From Evernia prunastri (taxonomy: Eukaryota; Ascomycota; Lecanoromycetes; Lecanorales; Parmeliaceae), in contig NKYR01000017.1 of the NCBI GenBank assembly GCA_003184365.1, positions 310,001-374,000 on the forward strand: a DNA stretch of 64,000 nucleotides. Reading direction: 5' to 3'. Both the position numbers and the translations under genes were made by a program. Below the pieces are notes generated by a model. The model was not told the DNA's origin and searched no databases. It saw only the letters and a program-made list of their open reading frames with translations. Shown here piece after piece: positions 21,885 to 32,571 of this stretch. Each line of letters begins with the position of its first letter. The first letter of the stretch is position 1.

Positions 21885-23183
21885 ATACGGACATTGAGCG
21901 CAACGGATATTCGGCTCTGAAAAGTGCAGCAAAGCTCACCGATAGCGCGAATCTTGGTCATTGGCTTGTTGAATAAAAGTAATTGTGAATTTATCGGCAA
22001 GATACCTTGATGCTTTTTGCTAAATTCCAGACAAATCGCCCCAGAGAGAGGAGAATGGCTGATCATGTTCGCGTGTGGAAATCTAAGTCTTGAGAGGATG
22101 TCATCTATCAGATTTCCGTAGTCAGCATCGCAAGGCTTCCAGAAGCTCAACTCGAGGCATACCAAGCGCTCTGAGAGAGTACGACCTGCCAGCTTCCACT
22201 GAGGATCTTGAAGAAAATTGGGCCATTAGAAGATTGACTGCTCACGCTAGAATGTTGGATAAGTGAACCATTGATGTTATGTGGAGAATTAGAAACTTCA
22301 GCTATGGACGTGAAGATATGGTAGGCTCTGACAATCCTTTTCCAAGATTCCAACGGAGCAACCAAAATCCATGGGCGAGTCCGTAAAGATCTTTTCGTCT
22401 ACACTTGAGGGTATTCATTAGTACTGCAGCTATCATGTCCCGGTGTGTCAGCTGGCGGCATGCGGTTTCATGGCGCGGCTAAAGCATAGATGATAGAAAA
22501 TTGGGCTGAGGTGGCCTGACCGTAACCCGAAAGTCCGAAGCCCGACCCGGAATCGCTGCCAACCTCCCAGTTCCCCAGCTGGCTACGCAGCCTCATCCTG
22601 TCAGTACAAGGCAGTAACCTTGTGACCACGGAAAGCAATGTCCCGTACGAACAAGACCTTCTATCCATTAGGGATAGGTGGTGATGAGAGCATCCACGGA
22701 AGGAAGAATACGATGCTATGAAATATCATGGATATCGTATGATTCATGGAGGTCTGGTGGCCACTATGGAGATGCAAAAAATACCTCGCTCGATGATGAT
22801 GCGATGCTGAATCCATTACTGCAATGTGACGCCTTTCTGGCACGGGAGGGTACTCAAATTTCATTGCAGGCTACTAGTATGTCAGCATCTTTCCACTCCA
22901 CAGAGGCACTTACAAAAGCCGCAGGATTATGGCAGAGTTCAGCTTTCATGCAAGCCACCGGATTCTCGCAAAACTGGACCAGTCATCTCACTCACTCACC
23001 GAGATTTATATCGAAATCACAAGAATAGAATAAGATCTCCGTGCTCCCTTATCAAGGCGGATCTCGCTACGTCGACGTGCAGATTTCTAGTAATGACGCT
23101 GCCGAGACTTCGTCCTCGAGATTCATTCTTTTTCCTTTTCACCTGCTAACGCTTTTGCACTGTGGCTCTACATTTCTTCCATC
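21885..23183. other. Intergenic region
   Basis: No gene is supported. A plus-strand frame 22678-23028 (116 codons) and minus-strand frames 21797-22365 show no recognisable motif. The last part is the promoter of the membrane-protein gene. Confidence 0.35.
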
Positions 23184-24251
23184 ATGAATTCCAGAAGGCT
23201 GTTCACCCTTTGCTTGATCCTTAGAATATGCGCTGCGCAGTCAACGACGAGTGAGTGTCTATCGGCGTACCGAAAGTACCTGCTGCTCACTTGATATAGC
23301 TGCTTTTTGTAGTAATTGTAGTCCTACGCCAACATGCACAGGCTGCAACATGAATTTAGATGTGATAACGACGAGCAACACCTCTTGGCATTACTACAAT
23401 CCTGCAGTCGGGTAAGCTTCGATCTCAACAACCTTATCTTATAACTAAGGACCCGCAGCACCCCATACTTAGAAGGAATTCTTGTCTTCACCGCTTATTC
23501 TGTCACAACCACATCTTTAGTGGGAGGCAACTGTATCACGCGTACAAGCTCACCGGTCCCATTGATCGATGGGTACCTGGTGGCAGTTCCCGAAGAGGCC
23601 CAGTACCCGTCTGACCCCCTCACAACATACTCGTATGGAGACGCACAGTACACCAGCGCCGAACAAGCGCAGTATAGCACATTCCTGGATGATGCATACT
23701 CCTCTTTCAAGGAACACGTAGGGTACGAAGGATGTACTGCCACATTACCGCCATCCCAATTCTTCCCAACGTTCATTGGAGAAGCGGCGACCACCTTCGC
23801 GGCGGCACTCTCCTCGGCCACCCCGGCGGCTGCGACACTCTCCTCAGCGGCTCCGACAGAGAGTCCAGTATCCGCGCGGCGTATCCACTCTACCACGATT
23901 ATCATCGTCTCTGTTGTAGTGCCCATTGCTGGGCTGACGATACTTTTGCTCTGCTTCTTCATCATCCGTAGATACCGGAAGAAGCGAAGCCAGGTAGCCT
24001 TGGCGGAACAACCGGAAATGGCATCGAACACTCAACTTTACGTGGATCGAAAAGCGGAATTGGAACATGAAGAACGAAAAAAGTATGAATTAGACGCGGA
24101 GGGAACACTAAATGAGATGGATGGAGTCGATACCATTTTCGAGATGGCGGGCGACGGAAACACGCACATGGTATCGCCGTCGTTGAACAAGCCCCAAGAA
24201 TTGAGAGGCGCAGAACACTCGAAGGAACTTGAAGTCCCCGGCAACATCTGA
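23184..24251 (+). CDS. Secreted single-pass membrane protein with Cys-rich ectodomain (paralogue A)
   Basis: Model: join(23184..23250, 23300..23411, 23459..24251), 323 aa; phases agree across both introns (49 and 47 bp). Residues 1-18 are a signal peptide (MNSRRLFTLCLILRICAA). The short ectodomain opens with a Cys cluster (FCSNCSPTPTCTGCN), has a GYEGCTATLPPSQFFPTF stretch and a Ser/Thr/Ala-rich stalk. One membrane helix lies at about residues 204-229 (TIIIVSVVVPIAGLTILLLC), followed by a basic stop-transfer RRYRKKR. The cytoplasmic tail has the pattern KAELE.EE..KYEL....NEMDG.D.IFEM, shared with the gene at 27801. The plan resembles fungal wall-sensor/WSC-like surface proteins, but no WSC domain is visible and the function is unknown. 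Confidence 0.7.
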
Positions 24252-25386
24252 CTAACCAGCAAGAGCCCAGAATGAAGACGCACAGTCTAATCAGCCGGGA
24301 GTCGCCTCTCAAACATGTAGACCGGATGGATATGATCCTCCAACGCTTCCTAAGCCCTTATCCAATGTATAGTATCATACCAGGTGGCCGGGATGGCTAA
24401 GAGCCCATTTCATTGCCAGTGTCTGTAGCACTGCGAGTACAAGGTGGTCGGGATCCAAGACTTTTGCGTGAGCGTGACTCGAGGACACATTCTGGCTTCT
24501 ATTTCTTTGCTCGCGGCTCCGTTGCGGGACCTCTTCACGCATGATATCTCTGACACATTTCCTCCTGTCGTCCGTGTCTTGAGTCTGCAGTAGCCACTCG
24601 TATGACTTTCCTGTTCTACATCTATGAAATGCTTGCGATATCTCTTATCATTTGTGGAAGTGGACGCACGGCGCGGTGCTGGCCGATGTCATGTGAAACG
24701 GTACAGTGTACGAAGCGACCGCCAAGATTTGGAAGTATCGTCGATGAGGGCTGCTTTTGTACCCAGCTACTATCTTTTAGAATGCGTATTTCGTTTTAGC
24801 AAAGATTCGCTTTGGTCAGGCATAGACGCTGATGTTCCTGCTTCTGGCAGGCACGCCGTTGTGTGTAAGCTGCTTGAAGCGATCAGCTCGGTATGTCGAT
24901 TGGGTCCCTTTGCTGATGTTCTGCTCTCTTACGTCGTCACGCTTGATCCGATCTACATCAGAGTTCCCCAATAAATCTATTAAACAGCTTCAAAGGCGAG
25001 CATCTTGTCAACGTCGGTCGCGACTGTGGCGCTGCAGAGAGTGGAGTTCTGTTCTGCCATCCTGACCTCGAAGCTACTGGCGCTCATCGAATTGTTGATG
25101 TTCTAGATTCATAGCCAGATCTGGAGTCGAAGGCTGAAATCGAGCCTAAGAGCAACCAATTAGTTGGAGGCAGCGATGGAAGATACAGGGTAGAAAGTGA
25201 GGATAAGATGATGGACCTACTAGAGAGAACGAGATACCTTAGGAACGAGAAGTTTACCAGGGCACATGAATCGGATGGCGAGGAATTAAAAGGGCTGAGA
25301 ATTAGCTTAGAGCTGCTCGACTTGTCGAGGATCTTTCTTTCTATCACGGGATGAGGGTTTGGCGAGGACAACTCGAAAAATCAGTA
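24252..25386. other. Intergenic region
   Basis: No gene is supported. Plus-strand frames near 24600-25060 have no family motif. The region ends at the TA target site of the pogo-type element. Confidence 0.35.
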
Positions 25387-27266
25387 ATCGTGGTCCCACT
25401 AGTCGCTTCGCTCCTAGTGGTCCTCGGCCAAATGACGCCCCGGGCCAAGTGACGCGTTTTCGCGTTTTTGACACTCTTTCTTTCCACCACTATTATTCAG
25501 TCACAATATGTCTTTATCTTATTCTGAAAAAGAGGATCTCGTCCAAAAGGCCATATCTGACTATGAAGACGGCAGATTTCCCAGTGCTCAGGCGGCGGTC
25601 AATTTTTATAAGATCAATCCGCGACGCGTTCAAAGACGGCTAAAAGAACATCATTCAAAGAAGACTCGCAAACCCAGTCACACACGACTAGATTCAGCTC
25701 AAGAACAGTCGCTATGTGATTATATCGAGCGTCTAAACGGCATTGAATATTCAATTCGGCTACATCATATCCGGAGGGCTGCTGAGTACATTCTAAAGAT
25801 TGACTCAGATCTTAATTCGTCCCCCCCCCCCTCTCGGCAAGGATTGAGTCACTCGATTCTTACAACGGCACCCTGAATATCAGAAACGCAAGCAAAAGCC
25901 GCTTAGTGCAGAGCGTAAGAATGCACACGACGTAGAGAGTATTCGAATAATATACGAGAAGTTTCGACGGGGCTGTGAAGAAATGGATATACAATTTCAG
26001 GACGTATGGAATATGAACGAGACAGGCTTTCGAGTGGGCTGTGAAATTAATCACTGCGTCGTCACATTAGATAAGATCAAGCCGTTACGCTTCGTGGATT
26101 CAGACAATCGTGACTACGTCACGTCGGTGGAGTGTATCAGTGCCGTCGGCTAGAGTGTGTCTCCGTTCGTCATATTGAAAGATGCCCATATTCTACATAA
26201 ATGGGGTAAAAATGACTTACCTCCGGACACTGTACTGGCCGTCTCACCTACTGAATACTCAAATGACCGATTTGCTTACGACTGGCTACTATATTTTGAT
26301 ACATATTCGTGTCGACGTCAAGTGGGCGAATGAAGAGCACTAATTCTGGACGGCTTCGGATCTCATTACACGTACGAATTTTGGCTATTTTCCCAGCAAC
26401 TCAAAATCGCATTATATGTACTTCCCCCGCATTCCACATACATTACACAGCCATTGAATATGGAATGTTTTCAGTCATTCAAACATTATCACACGGAGGC
26501 TGTTGATTCCGCCGTACGTCTCGAAAGTAGCGACTTTGATAGACTGAATTTTTTGGCCGCATTCAATTGAATGAGAACTCAGACATTTACGTCAAATACC
26601 ATACAATCAGCCTTCCGAAAGACAGGTTTCGTCTCGTACAATCCCGAGGTAGTATTCGAAAAAATCAGAACCTTGTCACAAAATCGGGCTATCACTCCCC
26701 CTCCGGCCCCCCTCGTGCTCGCTCAAACATCTCACTCGACTCAAGATCTTATTCGATACGGCGAATGATTTCAAGAATTACTTGCCACACAAGCATTTGT
26801 GATTCCGAAGGGCATGCGGAAGCCATTAGCTCGATTTGTCAAAGGATCTATCGCTAATGACTACTCGAGACAAATAGCCGAGCGAGACCTTGAGATTATT
26901 TACAAAGAGGCTGTGGTCAAGCGAGCACGTAAGACGCTTATCGACACTGTTGTCCAGAAGGGAGGATGGATGTCTGTAGATCAGATACGTAAATCTCTGA
27001 CTGTGGTGGAAGAAACAGCTAAGGAAAAGGCGAAGAAGACTCTGAAGCGAGCAACTCGGACTGAGGAAATTCAGCAAGAAAAGGCCGATAAGGCCGTCAA
27101 GGGTGTCATTCGAAAGCTGGATCATGGTCTTTGGAAGCTAGTGCATGCACATTGGGACGTGTTTCTTGGGATTCGGGCTATTGGGCGAGATTTAGTTAGA
27201 ATAAGGAAGGAATAGTAGAAAAACGCGTCATTTGGCCCAGCGCGTCATTTGGCCGAGGACCACGAT
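25387..27266 (+). mobile_element. pogo/Fot1-type (Tc1-mariner superfamily) transposon with TA target duplication
   Basis: 1,880 bp between TA dinucleotides at 25385-25386 and 27267-27268. The terminal inverted repeats read ATCGTGGTCC inward from the left and, as complement, from the right (GGACCACGAT). A second shared block, CCTCGGCCAAATGACG, follows. The left end has an extra ~27 bp, largely self-complementary (CACTAGTCGC...CTAGTGGTCC), between these blocks that the right end lacks. The interior encodes a pogo-like transposase with disabling changes. Confidence 0.88.
25508..27215 (+). pseudogene. Degenerate pogo/Fot1-like DDE transposase
   Basis: The N-terminal helix-turn-helix (MSLSYSEKEDLVQKAISDYE, then RFPSAQAAVNFYKI) and CENP-B-type second HTH are readable. 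The frame is lost at a run of ten or more C near 25830-25842 and resumes as RFLQRHPEYQKRKQKPLS. In-frame stops follow near 26152 (TAG), 26331, 26568 and 26766 (TGA), each explicable as a single C-to-T change. The catalytic residues expected as Asp read Asn in NMNETGF (first) and QPLNMECF (third), while the middle one is kept in LILDGFGSH. A Lys-rich coiled tail (EETAKEKAKKTLKRAT) ends the frame. The element cannot move by itself. Decay is moderate, far lighter than in the second piggyBac copy. Confidence 0.85.
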
Positions 27267-27800
27267 TAGGTAGGTTAATTCCTCGACGCATGTGCCGCTG
27301 TTAGCCCGTTATGCTCTTTTGCGTTTTGGGTTGGGTTTCGGGGCGCCGATGCCATTCGCGTGCTTGTCCAGAGCCATGTGCGTGCTGCGCATAATGCACG
27401 GCTGCAGCTGTAAGCGAGCCAATGGTACTTGCTGATAGAAAATCCTTCCGTGACACCATGTGGGGGGAGACGCAGGACACACACATCAATAGGATTTTGA
27501 GATAGGATATGATATCCAGCGAGGCACGCGATTGGAGACGACCTCTAAAGGAGACACTAGCTTCTCGCAAGCACAGCCCCTTCTGTCGACCGCGTCGTCC
27601 TCCTTCACTAGCACCAACACTTATCATGCTCGATGCGGGAACGTTTCGAAGGGAGGCCGTTGGGGCCAGAAGGCGTGCATCGTTGCTCAGCTCTTTTTTA
27701 AAATGCTGCGATCTTCTCTCCACATCAACGTGACGACCTGACTATGAAAACATCGAAAGACATGCGGTTGGGAATACCTTGAGGCCGGTTAAATGCCTCG
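27267..27800. other. Intergenic region
   Basis: Frames on both strands between 27300 and 27740 overlap each other and show no motif. Promoter of the next gene. Confidence 0.35.
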
Positions 27801-28911
27801 ATGGATTGGAGAAGGATCCTACTAGTCGCTTACATCATCTCGACCATAGGTCTTGGTCAGTCAACATCAGCTCCAGCGGCTAGTAAGTCCTCGCCGTAAG
27901 GGTCACTAAATATCAGCGTGGACACAATCCAACTCTTTGACAGTGAACCTAAACTCGACATCTGCACCAACAGCCCAGTCAGCCAACTCGTTCGGTACAG
28001 CTTCAGCGGTACTACTACGAGCATCACATACGGCATCCTTATTTGAAGCGAACGGACAGAAAGCAGCAACATCATCTACAGCAGCGTCTTCTTCAACAGG
28101 CTTATCAGCCGCAACGTTATCACAGGTAGCCGCAGCAGCGTCATCACGTGCATTAGCAGGCGCGTCAAACGCCACCTATTCCGGCTCCCAAGTGGGTGCT
28201 CTTGCACAGGTCATCATAGCCATCGGCGTCATCCCCGTCGAATTGATCATCGTAGCCATCGTGCTTGGTGTCCACAGGCTTCGAAATCGAAAACCATCAC
28301 GGCCCCTACAGACCAGGGCAGAAGGCCAAAAGCCAACAGGAGGCTCGCTGCCCTACCTTCAGCCGAAAGCGGAGCTGGAAGACGAGCAGACAAGACGGCA
28401 TGAGCTCCATGGCGAGCACCTAGTCCATGAAGTAGACGGCGAGGATCGAATCTTTCAAATGTCTGACGGGACGGAATGGCTGGTTTTGCCTTTCCACAGG
28501 AGACGAGGGATAAACGAAATGCCAGAGTTGAGTCATATGAGCTGGGAACTGCCTATCCAGGGAACGTGTGAGGTCGTGGGAGATGAACTCGCTCAGGAGC
28601 TGGAGTGTCCGATCCAAGGTAGTGAAGATTCCGTCGGAGTGGGACGTACCACAGAGCTTGAGTCTCGAGTACGGGCTAGGGACGGGAATGTGGTGTCTGG
28701 GGCTGCTCAGGAGTTTAAGTCTCCAGTCGAAGTAGCAGAGCGGTCTATCAGAGGGGGAAAGGCTCAGGGTACTGCCGCTTCGGTTGCAGACCCGGTCACG
28801 GATTCTAGCAATGTCAATCCGAGTCGAAGCCATTTCATGTTGAGGCAGCAACAAATGCAAGATATTGGTGATTCATTGGCGACGGATCAAGAAGATGAGG
28901 ATAGAGCGTGA
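27801..28911 (+). CDS. Secreted single-pass membrane protein (paralogue B)
   Basis: Preferred model: join(27801..27855, 27917..28911), 349 aa, with a 61-bp intron and GTCAGT donor. A consensus donor GTAAGT at 27883 keeps the same phase (join(27801..27882, ...), 358 aa) but leaves only a 34-bp intron, shorter than any other here. A signal peptide is clear (MDWRRILLVAYIISTIGL). The ectodomain is Ser/Thr/Ala rich, short, and lacks the Cys cluster of paralogue A. One membrane helix (VIIAIGVIPVELIIVAIVLG) precedes HRLRNRK. The tail shares with paralogue A the pattern KAELE.E...RHEL....HEVDG.D.IFQM, then extends for about 150 residues with repeated QELE/ELES/EFKSP-like units. Function unknown. Confidence 0.65.
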
Positions 28912-30121
28912 CGGTGTTGAAAATACGCACCTTGAAGAGAGGAGGATTCTGGAAATGAGATACGAGCCTAAGACCGAATGATTTCTCAAATACCTTGAGT
29001 CAATTCGCGACGTTTCCATTCTTCAATGGTACTGTAACCTGCACTTCCGTCAGCATTTCGTTGTTTTCAAAAACTCGCGGACCGATATTTCCTATGTTCA
29101 TGGTATTTTCCTACCAATATTCACAAACGATTCCCTTCCGATCATTTTTTACTTTGAGATCCAGCATATCCAGGACTCGAGTCGCAAATACATTCAGTGA
29201 CTGACAAGGCTTACAGAGTGGGAAACACATACTGCGGCTGTTGATACGATATTTATGGCTTCCAATCGCAATACTTTGAGACGATTGATAATTTCTTGAA
29301 GAAGGCCATGTTCCCACTCGCCGAATTTTGCACTTAATCTTCGCCTGCTCGTAGCCTTTAGCACGGCATGCTGCCCTGCTAAGCGCAAGAAATAGTTCTT
29401 GCATCGGAGATGCATCGATTCCACCAAGCTAAAGATGCAGAAACAGTGTGGCATTGGATGAGCTTGACCCTGATTTCTCAATACAATCGGTATTGCGGTA
29501 GACGGAGTCATTTGCATCACACAAATGCACAGTCCATATGCGGCGTCCGGTTGAATGGGAGCTTCGATTATGCACTTGCGTATAAACGTGGTACAGTCGC
29601 CAGTTCAAAAACGCAAAGAGTACAGAAAGATTTCAGGAGCGTGCAGGCAGTGAAAATTGTACATGGATACTGATGGTTATGGTCCATGCATGCAAATCCA
29701 AAGGAATGAGGCTATCTCGAAGGGCGAAACGTTCGGCTATTAGCGTGTGCAGATAACCCTGGAATCCTTGGCGCTGAGAAAATCGCCTCGCGCCCACTGT
29801 GAAGGTGGTCAGATCAATGACTATAGTATATGTATAGAAAAGCTACGTAAATCATATATATTCTTTAACATTGCGATTCTAACACAGTTAGAAAAATAGA
29901 AAAGTAATCAACTTTGATGAAGACAGTAGTGGTTCAAGAATTGATGTTTATGATTTAGCGTTTTGAGTACAAATCTAGAAGCTATGATATTTCTTTATAT
30001 CTCTACGATTATATAGTAAGATTTTAATATTCTTACTATACTGAGATCATAGTATCGAGAGTATTTGTTTATGTATATAAACATTTTTTATATCCGCTGT
30101 ATATGTCGATTTGACTATATT
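28912..30121. other. Intergenic, AT-rich toward the right
   Basis: No gene is supported. From about 29810 the sequence becomes strongly AT rich (long A/T words, few CG), consistent with decayed repeat DNA. Confidence 0.4.
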
Positions 30122-30344
30122 TGTCAGAACCGTGCCCAGAGTCAAGTCTAATGGGGGTAAATTGAATAAGACAACTAGATAAGGAGGAAATATGTACAGA
30201 AGAAGAGCGCTTAAATACTAGGAAGAATCCCCGCTAGCCTATGTGTCAATGGGAATGTGTCAATAACCAATAAACACTCTATGTGCTAGACACATAGCCA
30301 TAAACACTCCCTATGTGCCTGACACCTAGGGTACGTCCGTAACA
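30122..30344 (+). repeat. LTR-like direct repeat, left copy
   Basis: 223 bp beginning TGTCAGAACCGTGCC and ending CCGTAACA, so it has the TG...CA ends of a long terminal repeat. It matches 30903-31127 with scattered differences. It contains TAAATACTAGGAAG and several short repeats around CTATGTG. Confidence 0.7.
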
Positions 30345-30902
30345 CTACCCCCCCCCTCAGGCAAGCGATGCCCCAGCGCTGTAGATTGGCCTGCGAGTCG
30401 TCTGCGAGCAGAAAGGATAAAAATAGTGGCGAGACCCCGGAGATTTCGGAGACGGCGGGGCCNAACATCTAGACATTACATTACATTTCACTTCACATCA
30501 AGCCTCCGCAATACCGACACACCCTCTTACCCCAAGAGGGCATATTCTTCTACCGTCATCGACTACCTATTCAGCCTACAACACGAGCGAATATCCACTC
30601 TGTCCTCTTCCGGAGTGCCTCGATATATACGGTTTCAAATCGTTCGACTTCGCCCTATCGAAACGTATCCGTCTCATTCCTCGATAAAGGTGATACCGGA
30701 TCTTGAACCTCGGCCGCCTACCGAGCAATAGACTCTGAGAAGTAGTGACCCTCAGAGTCGTCAGGGCAACTCCGTCTAGTGGGCTGGAATGGAAAAGAGT
30801 TGGAATTGGGATACTGTTCTTTGGGACCCCCGGGCTTAGAGGGGTCCCACCCCATACGGAATCTACAATACATAGAAAACACCAAGGGTTTCGGGTCAAA
30901 AA
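30345..30902 (+). mobile_element. Remnant interior of an LTR retrotransposon, with assembly join
   Basis: Between the two LTR-like repeats. A single n at 30463 probably replaces most of the interior. The left part begins with a poly-C run (CTACCCCCCCCCTC); no tRNA primer site was recognised. The right part has an open frame (30464-30731) with no readable protein motif. No reverse transcriptase or integrase is visible, so the superfamily cannot be assigned. Confidence 0.5.
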
Positions 30903-31127
30903 TGTCAGAACCGTGCCCAGAGTCAAGTCTAATGGGGGTAAATTGAATAAGACAACTAGATAAAGAGCGAATATGTACACAGGAGAAGAGCGCTTAAATA
31001 CTAGGAAGAATCCCCGCTAGCCTATGTGATAATGAGAATGTGTCAATGACCAATAAATACTCTATGTGCCTGACACATAGCCATAAACACTCCCTTTGTA
31101 CCTGACAGCTAGGGTACGTCCGTAACA
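30903..31127 (+). repeat. LTR-like direct repeat, right copy
   Basis: 225 bp, TGTCAGAACCGTGCC to CCGTAACA, matching 30122-30344. The flanks (left TATATT, right ATCATT) do not give a clean target duplication, which fits either decay or joining of two different loci at the n. Confidence 0.7.
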
Positions 31128-31424
31128 ATCATTCAGGTATTCCTTGATCAAATAACTTCGTTTTTGAAGCCTTTGAGTGCCATGATAGCATGCTCGCGAC
31201 GAGACATCAAAAATACAATCAAATGATATTGTCGTCGTCGTTATAGTCGTCGGAGAAGAAGGGAGCGCTAGAGCGAAAAGTTCTTTGTCTTTATGATTTT
31301 TCAGCGAGTATTTCGTCATGCGACTGCATTTTGTGTAATTCTAAATGGAGATACAAGGCCTATTACACGCGTGTGTCTCCGGCTACTCAGGCATACGAAC
31401 ATGCCTTGTCAGAGAGGGGGGTAA
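31128..31424. other. Spacer with purine tract
   Basis: Ends in AGAGAGGGGGGTAA immediately before the TG of the next LTR-like sequence, as a polypurine tract would. Otherwise featureless. Confidence 0.35.
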
Positions 31425-31597
31425 TGTTACGAGTGTGACTGGTTCCTCAACACCAAGTCGGTATACCTACCTTGTTAAGTCTAGCGCACCCTTTCTCCAG
31501 CTATATGTACCGTAGCTGCAGGAGATAGATTCCTTCCTCATCAATAATATCTTCGTTTACCTATATCCATAGCTATCACCCTAGCACGGTTCTAACA
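31425..31597 (+). repeat. Possible second-family LTR remnant
   Basis: 173 bp starting TGTTACGAGTGTGAC and ending GGTTCTAACA (TG...CA ends), preceded by a purine-rich tract ending at 31424. This looks like the 3' LTR of an element whose body is gone. Only one copy is in the window, so the limits are inferred. Confidence 0.4.
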
Positions 31598-32239
31598 TCT
31601 TTAATATAAAATTATATAGTATATAGTATTAATTAATTAAAATTAAAATAATATAATATAGAATTAATTGATAGAGATAAATTTAGTATCGATTATAGAA
31701 ATTAATTACTTTTACGATTTATCAGTAAAATAATAAAGTAAAGTTAAATCGAAAGATATATATACGTTGAAAGTTAAAAATAATAATATCTTTTATTAAT
31801 TAACTTAATATATGTTGGTTTCACATAGGTGTGATTGTCTAGTTACTTATCACTACTTGCATATGCATAGTTTTGATAATTGTAAATGTAGATGCATTGC
31901 TAAGAGGTGCAGGCGAAGAGGCAAGATATACCTCTTCGCTTAGCTAGTGTGTGGGCCTAGTGTTGCGCTAGGCGCGCAGTCAACTATCACCAGCCTCTAC
32001 TGTGCTATGAACATAGATGCTATTAATGCATACTAACAGTATTCGTTGATAGAAGAAGTCGGATCTTTCTAATCTATTGCCTGCTTGGAAACACGTAATA
32101 CTGCTATGACCGGTCAAGCTTCTGAAGGACGAGGACTTTTGACACCGACTGTCAGAGCATATGTCTAGCATATACTTAATATATTCTTATTTATTCTCAA
32201 CGTGTCTTCAGTTAGGATTTAAGAATATTGCGACGAGTG

Positions 32240-32277
<38 letters not shown>

Positions 32278-32458
32278 AGTAGGTTTTGAGGGGGACGACG
32301 CTGAGGGGCGAAGGCGAGCTTTTTGGTGAAGCTTTCGGGACGGGGGGTTACGTCGCCTAGGTATGTTAATATCACTGGTTTAAAACTAAAGAATCTAACC
32401 CCCTATGAAGTCTCTGCACTTGCTTAGTGTATCCGTTTGACCCCCTATATCCGCACAT
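31598..32458. other. AT-rich decayed DNA and a 32-base T run
   Basis: 31598-31815 is almost purely A/T, typical of heavily RIP-mutated repeat. An uninterrupted T run spans 32245-32276. No gene was seen. Confidence 0.5.
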
Positions 32459-32571
32459 CCCACGGATTGGCAGGGTCCAAAATTCAGGGGTTCAGCCCTA
32501 CTGCCCCACTACCATAAAACCACCAAAACAACGCGTCTTCCAGAAAGCCAATTGACCAAAAAAACACTACT

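Noticed and set aside
27301..27723. Minus-strand 140-codon frame upstream of the second membrane-protein gene
   Set aside because: A plus-strand frame covers the same place and neither shows conserved motifs; it lies in the promoter of a well-supported gene.
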